Assembly: GCA_019359415.1 (NCBI GenBank)
Contig: JAHHHH010000037.1
Location: forward strand, 1 to 64,000
From: Iphinoe sp. HA4291-MV1
GTDB taxonomy: Bacteria; Cyanobacteriota; Cyanobacteriia; Cyanobacteriales; Nostocaceae
Direction of reading: 5' to 3'
Length of the DNA stretch: 64,000 bases
Part shown: positions 52,948-61,731 of the stretch, piece by piece
Position numbering within the stretch: the stretch's first letter is position 1
Layout of the letters: every line of letters begins with the position of its first letter
Translations under genes and position numbers: made by a program
The notes under the pieces: model-generated
The model's input: only the letters and a program-made list of their open reading frames with translations
The model's database searches: none
Told to the model about the DNA's origin: nothing

Positions 52948-54240
52948 TTACCTGACTTGGTGACCGATATCTCGTCGGTAATACATTCCTTCAAAGTGAA
53001 TACACTGTATCCCAGAGTACGCTTGGGTAAGCGCTTGTTCAAAGTTTTCTCCCACTGCGGTAACGTTTAATACTCGACCGCCGTCTGTTACCAGTTGTTG
53101 TCTCGTTCCCAGGCTCCCGCCTGGGAATGCTTTTGTCCCAGCGTGAAATACGGTGGTTCCCAGTGCCTCTGCCTGCTCAATGCCAGTAATAGCCTTTCCT
53201 TTCTCGTATACTCCAGGATAACCACCAGAAGCCGCAACGACTGTGACAGCAGTACCCTGCTTCCAAGCGATGGGTGGCATTTGAGCCAAACGTTGCTCAA
53301 CACAAGCCAAAATTAACTCTTCTAAGGGTGTTTCCAAAAGTGGTAGCACTACCTGAGTTTCTGGATCACCAAAGCGACAGTTAAATTCCAAAACCTTAAA
53401 GTCACCTTTGGGAGTTATCATCAACCCAGCGTAAAGCACACCTCGATAGTCAATGCCTTTTGCCAAGAGTGCAGCGATCGCTTTTTCCAAGACTTCCTTT
53501 TGAATTTCTGCTATCAACTCTGGCGTAGCAATGGGCGCTGGAGCATAAGCTCCCATACCACCAGTATTTTCCCCTATATCGCCCTCACAAATCCGCTTAT
53601 GGTCTTGAGCGCTCAACAACGGACGAATTGTCAACCCATCGGTCAACGCTAAAACAGAAACCTCTTGCCCAGTTAAACATTCTTCAATGACAACAAATCT
53701 TCCTGCACTGCCAAATTCTCCGCCAAACATGGCATCAATCGCTATTTGTGCCTGTTCTACCGTTTCAGCAACTATAACACCTTTACCAGCCGCTAAACCA
53801 TCGGCTTTAACAACAATAGGTGCTCCCTGTGCTCTCACGTAAGATTTTGCCGCTGTTGCTTCCGTAAATACCACAGCCCGTGCCGTCGGAATTCCTGCTT
53901 CTTGCATCAAAGCTTTTGCCCAAGCCTTACTTGCTTCGATCTGCGCTCCTGCTTTCGTTGGACCAAAAACCATCAGACCTTGTGATGTGAGATAATCTGT
54001 AATGCCTTTTGCCAAGGGCACTTCTGGACCCACCACGACAAGAGAAATGTCCTGCTTTTTGGCAAATTGAGTGATCCCCTCAAAGTCATCTACCGCCAAA
54101 GGTAGGTTTTGGCAGCGTTCCATACTTGCCGTACCCCCATTTCCTGGTGCACACACAACTTGCTCAATTTGCTTTGATTGCAACAGTTTCCAGGCTAGAG
54201 CGTGTTCTCGCCCTCCATGACCTACAACTAAAACTTTCAC
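52948..54240 (-). CDS. purD: Phosphoribosylamine-glycine ligase (GARS) with an inserted repeat
   Basis: ATP-grasp enzyme of purine synthesis joining glycine to phosphoribosylamine. About 430 residues. KVLVVGHGGREHALAWKLL at the N terminus, PTKAGAQIEASKAWAKALM near 104, VVKADGLAAGKGVIVAE near 145, ENTGGMGAYAP near 220 and VLEFNCRFGDPETQVVLPL near 290. The GTG at 54240 has GAGG 6 nt upstream. Near the C terminus the residues AFPGGSLGTR interrupt the normal HAGTK...QQLVTDGGRVLNVTA sequence and are encoded by a palindromic dispersed repeat (53106-53127) inserted in frame. The gene is essential for purine synthesis, so the insertion must be tolerated. Confidence 0.95.
   Translation of the reverse strand: MKVLVVGHGGREHALAWKLLQSKQIEQVVCAPGNGGTASMERCQNLPLAVDDFEGITQFAKKQDISLVVVGPEVPLAKGITDYLTSQGLMVFGPTKAGAQIEASKAWAKALMQEAGIPTARAVVFTEATAAKSYVRAQGAPIVVKADGLAAGKGVIVAETVEQAQIAIDAMFGGEFGSAGRFVVIEECLTGQEVSVLALTDGLTIRPLLSAQDHKRICEGDIGENTGGMGAYAPAPIATPELIAEIQKEVLEKAIAALLAKGIDYRGVLYAGLMITPKGDFKVLEFNCRFGDPETQVVLPLLETPLEELILACVEQRLAQMPPIAWKQGTAVTVVAASGGYPGVYEKGKAITGIEQAEALGTTVFHAGTKAFPGGSLGTRQQLVTDGGRVLNVTAVGENFEQALTQAYSGIQCIHFEGMYYRRDIGHQVR
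53106..53127. repeat. Dispersed palindrome inserted in purD
   Basis: TTCCCAGGC-TCCC-GCCTGGGAA, a 9-bp-arm hairpin identical in core to the ends of the element at 22959-23072. It lies within the purD coding sequence and keeps the frame. Confidence 0.85.
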
Positions 54241-55604
54241 TGATATCCTCTTGAATTTCTTGCAAGCGAGAATGCCCAGTGGCGACTCGCCGTACAATTT
54301 TTTCATCAATTTTGATAATTGTGCAAGTCCCCTTATCTGCTCTGGCTTATGGAAGGTGACTAAAGTGACAACACGACTTGTGTGAGTCTCAATCATGGTA
54401 GTACAAGAACTGCTTATAAGTAGCTGGACAAAAATATTTACAGTCCAAGAGCGAGCGGAGCCTGCGCTTTGCGCTTACGCTTCATTCGCTCTGGGACATT
54501 GTGTAATTAATTCTGTCCGACTACTTATTTAATTTGACCCACTTACTTATTCAGGTAAAAAGACTAACCTTAAGTTTTATAAACAAAATTGATTGTTCGC
54601 TTAAGAAGTATGGGATGCTCTTAATGGTGCGCTCAAAATGAGAAGTACTACTGAAATAGTGCACTCGGAGCGAAAAGTACATACAGTGAATAAGTTATCA
54701 AAGCAACTACCAAGAAAGTAAAGATAAATAGCTCAAGTAATGGGTGCACCAAGCTCATAGCAGCAACTGCACGCTTTCGGAAGAGATCAAAGTGAAAAAC
54801 TTTCGAGACAAAAAGAATAACTTAGACTTAGAGGTTGTTTGAAAAGTCTAATATATTACTTGCCCAAGCGACTAGAAGTCGCACGCCAGTTGCTACAACG
54901 GGGGGAACCCCCCGCAGTCGCCACAACGGGGGGAACCCCCCGAAGCTTTGAGCGGAGGTTTCCTCCGCTCAAACTTCTCTCCGCAAGGCGCTGCTCTCCG
55001 CAACGCACTGGCTCGGCTACACAGGCAAAACCCACGGAGGTGGGTTTAAAACACCTGATTTTGCGTGTTTTCCACGCAGGCGGTGAGTCCAGCGCTCTTG
55101 GTAGGGTTTCCCTCTCAATAGCCCAGACGCACTCGCGTTCCGCAGGCGACTGGCGAACCCGAACGCGAGTGCGTCTGGTGACAGGAGAAGGGACTTTGTT
55201 TGTGTAGTAGCAAGTTATATTCGCCCAATACTTTTCAAACATCCTCTTAGAGGCGGAATCAGGATGAATATTCCCCCAAATCGCTACTATAAGTAGCAGT
55301 AAAACTCCTGAGATTTCCTTCCTACTTAATAGTAGGAAGTCACTCGCAAAATATCTGTACAAATAAAATCTTTGGAAATGAAGGTAAATAAAAATGCTGA
55401 ATATTCCTAAAGGCTTTGCCAGTATACGGTGAAAAATTTTGAACTGACTGAAAGAGTAGGTATCTAGAACTGTAGAAGGCAACTTTAGTCGTCTTCAAAC
55501 AGTTACCAAGTCTCCTTCTGTGAAGAGGTATCGGGAAATACTGAGTAAATATAACAACACAGAAGTGAGAGCTAAAAAAATTAATTTTGCGAAATGACAC
55601 AACT
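54241..55604. other. 1.36-kb gene-free region containing a MITE
   Basis: Lies between the divergent purD and copper oxidase genes. 54831-55246 is an IS-derived MITE (separate entry). 54445-54500 contains a CTTACGCTTCATTCGCTCTG repeat piece. 55460-55492 (TAGAAGGCAACTTTAG) recurs at 58506-58537 and marks the left edge of the tandem duplication. Long frames reading leftward here are artefacts of repeats. Confidence 0.55.
54831..55246. mobile_element. MITE-like element, 416 bp, with IS-type ends
   Basis: Terminal inverted repeats GAGGTTGTTTGAAAAGT (left) and its near-complement at the right end (one mismatch) are flanked by TTA on both sides (54828-54830 and 55247-55249), fitting a 3-bp target duplication. 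The interior holds nested repeats: two copies of ACAACGGGGGGAACCCCCCG, GAGCGGAGG/CCTCCGCTC and CGCACTCGCGTT pieces. No transposase. These ends resemble those of IS5-like elements of cyanobacteria, from memory. Confidence 0.75.
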
Positions 55605-57113
55605 ATGGTTCTAAATCAAGCAGACAATGGAACGCTCATAGCCCAGGCTTCTGGAGGGGGTAGCTGGCAATTATTGTCGTACTCCTGTCCGATCAATCCT
55701 ATCAATGCCGCTCTGTTGCGTACTGGCAAGATATTATTTCTTGCAGGGTCAGGAAACAATCCAAATAATGTAAATGAGCCTAAGGGCGCTGCTGTCTTAA
55801 ATTTGACTAACGGTACCTTCACCCGTCCAACCACCCCGTTGGATGGTGCAGGGTCGCCTATTGATTTTTTCTGCTGTGGTCACTCATTCCTATCGGATGG
55901 TCGCCTCATGTGTGTTGGTGGTAATGACCAATACGATCCATTTGTTGGCTTGCCGGTTGCTCTGATATTTAATCCCAGCAATGACCAATGGGTCAAGGAA
56001 TCAAACCAGCCGGATGGTGCTCGCTGGTATCCTACTGTGATCACCATGGGCGACGGTCGAATTGTAACAATGTCTGGTATCGATGAGACTGGCGCTCAGC
56101 TCGACAATTACCCAGAACATTATTCCTCTGCAACTGGTTGGAAATATTTTTCTGGAGCAGAACAAAATTGGCAATACCCGACCAGTCGCTTTCCAATGTA
56201 CTTACACCTGTTCCTCATGCAGAATGGTAAACTTTTCTATTCGGGTGCCTGCTTTCAATCCACTGACCAGTTCACAATTGGTCAGGCAGGAGCATACATA
56301 CTCACCCTACCTGCAAATTATCAGGGACAGATCACAGAAACGCCAGTGAATGGGTTGACAGCTCGAGAATACCTCAATCAAGCAGCCAGTGTGCTGCTAC
56401 CACCAGCCCAAGACCAGAAGGTCATGATGATCGGCGGTGGTAATGGTTATTACGGTCAGACGACGAACAGGGTTAACATTATTGATCTTAAGGTGAGTTC
56501 CCCAGCTTACACGGTAGGACCGTCGCTAAATTTCGCTCGTATGCACCATAACGCCGTCTTGTTACCTAATCGCACCGTATTTGTTTGTAATGGCGGTGCA
56601 ATGGGTGAAGATGTGAATCAAGGAACACGGACACCAGAAATCTACAATCCAGCCACAAATACTTGGACAACAGCAGCAGCGGCGCAGAAGACTCGTTTAT
56701 ACCATGCATTGGCGATACTCCTGCCAGATGGCAAAGTCCTCACTACCGGGGGAAACCCTGAGCGGGGAACTGAGGACAAGAGTATTGAACTTTATAGTCC
56801 CGCTTATATGTCGCAAACGCGACCAACGATTAGTAGCGCTCCCACATCAGCGACTTACGGCAACACAATCACAGTCGGGACATCCCAAGCGAGGGATATC
56901 AAATGGGTCCATCTAATTAAACCCATGGCAACAACTCATGGTCTTGACACAGAACAACGGCTAGTAGACTTGCCTATAGCCTCTCGGACTAGCAGTTCTC
57001 TCAGTGTCACGATCACGAATAACCGCAACATAGCACCGCCTGGCCACTACATGTTGTTTATTTGTAACAACAATAACGTTCCGTCACAGGCAAAGTGGAT
57101 TCAAATGACCTAG
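55605..57113 (+). CDS. Copper radical oxidase (glyoxal/galactose oxidase-like), copy 1
   Basis: 502 residues of the galactose/glyoxal oxidase family, which oxidise alcohols or aldehydes with a Tyr-Cys/copper centre. Kelch-type propeller segments followed by a C-terminal DUF1929 beta-sandwich (THGLDTEQRLVDLPIAS). Likely active-site residues: the Cys of FFCCGHSFLSDGRLMC near 90 and the Tyr of GARWYPTVITMGDGR near 135 (the crosslink pair), Tyr-His of TRLYHALAILLPDGK near 365, and the His of TTHGLD near 440. No signal peptide is encoded, which is odd for this family. It is paired with the Tat-exported protein that follows and duplicated downstream (copy 2 at 58567). Confidence 0.86.
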   Translation: MVLNQADNGTLIAQASGGGSWQLLSYSCPINPINAALLRTGKILFLAGSGNNPNNVNEPKGAAVLNLTNGTFTRPTTPLDGAGSPIDFFCCGHSFLSDGRLMCVGGNDQYDPFVGLPVALIFNPSNDQWVKESNQPDGARWYPTVITMGDGRIVTMSGIDETGAQLDNYPEHYSSATGWKYFSGAEQNWQYPTSRFPMYLHLFLMQNGKLFYSGACFQSTDQFTIGQAGAYILTLPANYQGQITETPVNGLTAREYLNQAASVLLPPAQDQKVMMIGGGNGYYGQTTNRVNIIDLKVSSPAYTVGPSLNFARMHHNAVLLPNRTVFVCNGGAMGEDVNQGTRTPEIYNPATNTWTTAAAAQKTRLYHALAILLPDGKVLTTGGNPERGTEDKSIELYSPAYMSQTRPTISSAPTSATYGNTITVGTSQARDIKWVHLIKPMATTHGLDTEQRLVDLPIASRTSSSLSVTITNNRNIAPPGHYMLFICNNNNVPSQAKWIQMT

Positions 57114-57280
57114 CGTTTTCTACCTAAGGGTCTGTAGTTCAGTAGTACTGTCAAGTTAACCAGCACACAACTTCATCTTTGCGGATGATGTCAATCATTT
57201 TTTCGCAGACATTGGGTCAGTGTTGGCATTTACTTGAGACGACCTTTGAATAACAAGATTTAGTTACCAAGAGTTCAAAT

Positions 57281-58156
57281 ATGAAGCTGAAGCTAACACG
57301 ACGACAATTCGGTCAGCTGATGATTGCAAGCACAGCAGTAGCTGGGCTTGGGTATCTCGGCAAAAAGACCTTTGCACAAACGCCCTTGATTACCTCCTCG
57401 ACTATCTATGGTGCACACCCTGACCGTCAACGCGGAGGACTTGTGCTACAGTCCTTAAACTTGACAACCAAACAAATTCAGGATATTGGGACTGTTCCCA
57501 TAGAGCGTGGCGAACGATTGGAGAGTTTGACTTACCTAGCTCTCAACACATTTCTACTAACCATTGGTCCTGTCACAGCCAGCAAAAAGGAAAACGATCC
57601 CCCTCGCCTTGTAACTGTCATTCTGGGTCAGATTCCAGTAAGTGTGCCCGTCCCTGGATTCAATAAGCTGGAGACACTTAGGAGTGTGCGGGTTACCAAT
57701 GACGGCTCGCTCATCGCTCTAGTCCATAGAAAAGACAAAAAGTCAGCCAGACTAGTCAATCTCAACGCCAGGACAGCCGCTATTAGCAACAGAGATAATA
57801 TCAAACTGCCTGAGAACGAGCGGTTTGATAATCTAGTCCAGCTACCGAATGGAATAACTTATACGACGATTTTTGGGTTACAAGGTGATACAAGTTTGGT
57901 ACCGTTGAACCTGGAAACAGGACAGGTGAGCCAAGGAGTGCAATTGAAAATTAATGGTACAGTTTGGAATAATGGCTTTACCAGCCTAGCTAGCGCTCCA
58001 GGAAACCTAATATACGCGGTTGGTAACGGGAGACATCTGACGCCTAATAACCTATACACCATCGATCCGAGCACTGGAGCCATAACTCTGGTACAACAAT
58101 GGGATGCCGTGAAGATTGCGACTAATGTTGGTGGTATTCTTCGTGGCTTATTATAG
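57281..58156 (+). CDS. Tat-exported beta-propeller-like protein, copy 1
   Basis: 291 residues with a twin-arginine signal peptide (LTRRQFGQLMIASTAVAGLG then AQT). The mature part has repeated beta-rich segments (GGLVLQSLNLTTKQIQDI, SLNVTNDGSL-like and YTTIFGLQGDTS) suggesting a propeller, but no catalytic motif is recognised. It follows the copper oxidase gene by about 170 bp, and the same order is conserved in the second copy, so the two probably act together at the cell surface or in the periplasm. Function unknown. Confidence 0.78.
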   Translation: MKLKLTRRQFGQLMIASTAVAGLGYLGKKTFAQTPLITSSTIYGAHPDRQRGGLVLQSLNLTTKQIQDIGTVPIERGERLESLTYLALNTFLLTIGPVTASKKENDPPRLVTVILGQIPVSVPVPGFNKLETLRSVRVTNDGSLIALVHRKDKKSARLVNLNARTAAISNRDNIKLPENERFDNLVQLPNGITYTTIFGLQGDTSLVPLNLETGQVSQGVQLKINGTVWNNGFTSLASAPGNLIYAVGNGRHLTPNNLYTIDPSTGAITLVQQWDAVKIATNVGGILRGLL

Positions 58157-58566
58157 GGAGTTTACGCTATCAACAATTTGTTGCTGATAGGTGTTTTGCA
58201 TCAAGTCACGATCGCGACATGATGATAATTCCAGCCAGAATCATGGCTAATCCAATCCAATGATTCTGGCTAAAATGTTCTCTGAAAAACCAACTACCAG
58301 AAATCGCAATCAGAGCAAATCCTATGCCAGCAAAAACTGGGTAAGTAGTGAAAATTTTGGAGATGATCTTAATAGCAGGCTAAATACTGTATACCATAAA
58401 TGAGGTACGGAATTTGCTGTTCGGATAAACTTTGTCCAGGGTCATCAAAATTTTGACTTCCGACCCCTTTTTACGGTTATGTGTACTAAAGATGCTCAAC
58501 CTAATTGGGTATCTGGAATTATAGAAGGCAACTTTAGCTAAACCACTCTAGCAAAGTAACACTACT
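58157..58566. other. Duplication junction region
   Basis: Holds the 3' end fragment of the SMR gene (58206-58345, minus strand), then about 160 bp of unique DNA, then the recurring TAGAAGGCAACTTTAG segment near 58521 that precedes the second oxidase copy. No intact gene. Confidence 0.7.
58206..58345 (-). pseudogene. 3' fragment of the SMR transporter gene
   Basis: Nearly identical over 140 bp to the last 46 codons of the intact SMR gene at 61364-61717, including the stop codon. The match breaks off abruptly after GGGTAAG. It is the truncated remnant left when the oxidase/Tat module duplicated with part of its right neighbour. Confidence 0.92.
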
Positions 58567-60174
58567 ATGCTTCTAAATCAAGCAGACAATGGAACGCTCA
58601 TAGCCCAGGCTTCTGAACTGGGTAGCTGGGAATTATTGCCTGACAACTGTCCAATCAATCCTATCCATGCCGCTCTATTGCGTACTGGCAAGATATTATT
58701 TATTGCTGGATCGGGAAACAATCCAAACAATGTTGGTAATACCGATGTTGTCTCAAAGGGGTGTGCTGTCTTAACTTTGGGTAAGAGTACCACCGCTACC
58801 TTCTTCCAACCAATGATCCCAGTGACAGATAACGGTCCTATTGATTTATTCTGCTGCGGTCACTCATTCCTGGCAGATGGTCGCCTCATGTGCGTTGGTG
58901 GTACCGCTAGTTATGACCCATTCAAGGGCTTGGTATCTGCTCTAGCCTTTGATCCCAGCACTGACCAATGGGTCAAGGAGTCAAACCAGCCGGATGGTGC
59001 TCGCTGGTATCCTACTGTGATAACGCTGGGTGACGGTCGAATCGTAGCGATGTCTGGTATCGATGAGAATGGCGGACTACTCGATACTTACCCAGAAAGT
59101 TATTTGCCTGGAACTCCAAGTGGAACTTGGAGCTATTTTTCTGGACAAGAACAAAATTGGCAAGACCCGACCAGTCCCTTTCCAATGTACTTACACCTGT
59201 TCCTCATGCAGAATGGTAGACTTTTCCACTCAGGAGCCTGTTTTCAACTACCTCAATGCCCGCCCCTGCCCGAAGACCCTGAATGCCAGAGAATAAAAAA
59301 TCAGGTAGAAGGACGACCATACATACTCACTCTGCCGAATGGTTATCAGGGAAAGATTACAGAAACATCGGTGAGTGGGTTGACAGATCAACAATACCTC
59401 AATCAAGCAGCTAGTGTGCTGCTACCGCCAGCCCAAGACCAGAATATCATGATTATCGGCGGTGGTGATGGTTATTACGGTCAGACAACGAACAGGGTCA
59501 ACATTATTGATCTTAAGGCGAGTTCTCCAAGTTACACAGCAGGACCATCGCTCAATTTCGCTCGTATGCACCATAACGCCATCTTGTTACCTAATCGCAC
59601 CGTGTTTGTTTGTAATGGTGGTAATATGGGTGAATGTTATGATAAAGACCAAAATAAAAATGGTGTAGATCTAGAGCATTGTGGAACACGGACACCTGAA
59701 ATCTATAATCCAGCCACAAATACTTGGACAAAAGCAGCAGCGGCGCAGAAGACTCGTTTATACCATGCATTGGCGATACTTTTACCAGATGGCAGAGTCC
59801 TTACCACTGGGGGAAACCGTGACCGGGGAATTGAGGAAAGGAGTATTGAAATTTATAGTCCTGCGTATATGTCGCAAACACGACCAACGATTAGCAGCGC
59901 TCCCACATCAGCGACTTACGGCGGGACAATTATAATTGAGACATCCCAAGCGAGCGATATCAAATGGGTCCATCTGATGAAACCAATGGCGACCACCCAT
60001 GGTCTTGACACAGAACAACGGCTAGTAGACTTGCCTATAGCCTCTCAAAATAGCAGTTCTCTCAATGTGACGGTCACAAATAACCGCAATATAGCACCGC
60101 CTGGCTACTACATGCTGTTTATTGTTAACAACAGTAACGTTCCGTCACAGGCAAAGTGGATTCAAATAGCCTAG
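58567..60174 (+). CDS. Copper radical oxidase (glyoxal/galactose oxidase-like), copy 2
   Basis: 535 residues, strongly similar to copy 1. It retains the same candidate active-site residues (LFCCGHSFLADGRLMC, GARWYPTVITLGDGR, TRLYHALAILLPDGR, TTHGLDTEQR). It differs by two short insertions: about 20 residues with cysteines (LPQCPPLPEDPEC and a following QR) near 225, and about 12 residues (CYDKDQNKNGVDLEHC) near 360, each capable of adding a disulfide if secreted. No signal peptide. The paralogues have therefore diverged by insertion as well as substitution. Confidence 0.86.
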   Translation: MLLNQADNGTLIAQASELGSWELLPDNCPINPIHAALLRTGKILFIAGSGNNPNNVGNTDVVSKGCAVLTLGKSTTATFFQPMIPVTDNGPIDLFCCGHSFLADGRLMCVGGTASYDPFKGLVSALAFDPSTDQWVKESNQPDGARWYPTVITLGDGRIVAMSGIDENGGLLDTYPESYLPGTPSGTWSYFSGQEQNWQDPTSPFPMYLHLFLMQNGRLFHSGACFQLPQCPPLPEDPECQRIKNQVEGRPYILTLPNGYQGKITETSVSGLTDQQYLNQAASVLLPPAQDQNIMIIGGGDGYYGQTTNRVNIIDLKASSPSYTAGPSLNFARMHHNAILLPNRTVFVCNGGNMGECYDKDQNKNGVDLEHCGTRTPEIYNPATNTWTKAAAAQKTRLYHALAILLPDGRVLTTGGNRDRGIEERSIEIYSPAYMSQTRPTISSAPTSATYGGTIIIETSQASDIKWVHLMKPMATTHGLDTEQRLVDLPIASQNSSSLNVTVTNNRNIAPPGYYMLFIVNNSNVPSQAKWIQIA

Positions 60175-60452
60175 TACAGGTCGGCGTAAATAAACCACCC
60201 ATTCCAAATCGATGAAACGCTTACGCTGTCTTCATTTTGAATTTTGAATTTTGAATGAGCGAATTCCGCCTTGCGGTACTAGGGTCTTTTATCTAAAGAT
60301 TTATAATACAGTGATACTGTCAAGTGAATAAGCGCACAATATGATTGTTGCCAGTAGTGTCAATCATTATTTTTGCAAACATTGGCTAATGCTGACACTA
60401 TTACTTGAGATTACCTTTGCATAATCAAGATTTAGTTACCAAGAGTGCAAAT
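60175..60452. other. Intergenic region between copy-2 genes
   Basis: Shares patches with the equivalent spacer of copy 1 (TACTGTCAAGT near 60315 and 57148) and carries a short TTTTGAATT tandem repeat near 60234. No separate gene. Confidence 0.45.
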
Positions 60453-61313
60453 ATGAAGCTGAAGCTAACACGACGACAGTTCGGTCAGCTAGCGATCGCA
60501 AGCACAGCAGTAGCTGGGCTTGGGTATCTTGGCAAAAACACCTTTGCACAAACGCCCTCGATTATCTATGGTGCACGTGCTGACCGTAAAGCCGGAGGGC
60601 TTGTCCTCCAGTCCTTAAACTTGACAACCAAACAAATTCAGGATATCGCGACTGTTCCCATAGAGCGTGGCGAACGATTGGAGAGTTTGACTTACCTAGC
60701 TCTCAACACATTCCTACTAACCATTGGTCCTGTGGGAGGTAGCAAAAAGGAAAACGATCCCCCTCGCCTTGTGACTGTCATTCTGGGTCAGATTCCTGTA
60801 AGTGTGCCCGTCCCTGGATTCAATAAGCTGGAGACACTTGGGAGTGTGCGGATCACCAATGACGGCTCGCTCATTGGTTTAGTCCATAGAAAAGACAAAA
60901 AGTCAGCTAGGCTAGTCAATCTCAACGCTACTACAGCCGCGATTAGCAACAGAGATAATATCAAACTGCCTGAGAACGAGCGGTTCGATAATCTAGTCCA
61001 GCTCTCGAATGGAATAACTTATACGACGATTCTTGGGTTCCAAGGTGATACAAGTTTGTTCCAGTTGAATCTGGGAGGAGGACAGGTGAGCCAAGGAGTG
61101 CCATTGAAAATTAACAATACAGCTTGGAATAGTGGCTTTAGCAGCCTAGCTGGCGCTCCAGGAGACCTAATATACGCGCTTGGTGCCCCTAGGTATATAA
61201 CACCTTATAATCTGTACACCATAAATCCGAGTACTGGAGCCATAACTCTGGTGCAACAATGGAATGTTGTAAAGATTGCGACTAATGTTGGTGGTATTCT
61301 TGGTGGCTTGTAG
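60453..61313 (+). CDS. Tat-exported beta-propeller-like protein, copy 2
   Basis: 286 residues from the ATG at 60453, which starts the twin-arginine signal LTRRQFGQLAIASTAVAGLG. A start at 60405 would add 16 residues before the Tat signal and is unlikely. It is highly similar to copy 1, with a deletion of a few residues after the cleavage site. The region following its stop continues into the intact SMR gene. Confidence 0.78.
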   Translation: MKLKLTRRQFGQLAIASTAVAGLGYLGKNTFAQTPSIIYGARADRKAGGLVLQSLNLTTKQIQDIATVPIERGERLESLTYLALNTFLLTIGPVGGSKKENDPPRLVTVILGQIPVSVPVPGFNKLETLGSVRITNDGSLIGLVHRKDKKSARLVNLNATTAAISNRDNIKLPENERFDNLVQLSNGITYTTILGFQGDTSLFQLNLGGGQVSQGVPLKINNTAWNSGFSSLAGAPGDLIYALGAPRYITPYNLYTINPSTGAITLVQQWNVVKIATNVGGILGGL

Positions 61314-61363
61314 GGAGTTCTACACCATCAACAATTTGTTGCTGATAGGTGTTTTGCATCAAG

Positions 61364-61717
61364 TCACGATCGCGACATGATGATAATTCCAGCCAGAATC
61401 ATGGCTAATCCAATCCAATGATTCTGGCTAAAATGTTCCCTAAAAAACCAACTACCTGAAATCGCAATCAGAGCAAATCCTATGCCAGCAAAAACTGGGT
61501 AAGCGGTTGAGACTGGCAACTTTTCCAACGCTTTAGCAAATAGTACTACGTTGATCCCGTAGAATACTAGCCCACCAAGGAACCAAGGAGATAAAAGCAA
61601 TGATAGTAAACCGGAATCAGTAGGTTCCAAGCGCGATCGCTTTAAAAGTAAATTACCAATACAAGTATTAACAGCAGCAACAAAGACGAAAATCCAAGGT
61701 CCCCAAAAAGAATTCAT
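61364..61717 (-). CDS. SMR/EamA-type small membrane transporter
   Basis: 117 residues with four transmembrane helices, the size of small multidrug resistance (EmrE/ArnE-like) proteins. IGNLLLKRSRLEPTD near 20, a second helix ending FYGINVVLFAKALEKLPVS, AYPVFAGIGFALIAISGSWF, and a final GLAMILAGIIIMSRS. The TM1 glutamate of EmrE is not evident, so this is closer to ArnE/ArnF-like lipid-sugar flippases or undefined EamA members. It is 14 bp downstream of the epimerase gene, suggesting cotranscription and a role with sugar-lipid metabolism. Confidence 0.85.
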   Translation of the reverse strand: MNSFWGPWIFVFVAAVNTCIGNLLLKRSRLEPTDSGLLSLLLSPWFLGGLVFYGINVVLFAKALEKLPVSTAYPVFAGIGFALIAISGSWFFREHFSQNHWIGLAMILAGIIIMSRS

Positions 61718-61731
61718 TTAGCAATACCTAA

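Noticed and set aside
54856-55482. Leftward frame of 208 codons
   Set aside because: It reads through the 416-bp MITE and its nested palindromes and matches no family.
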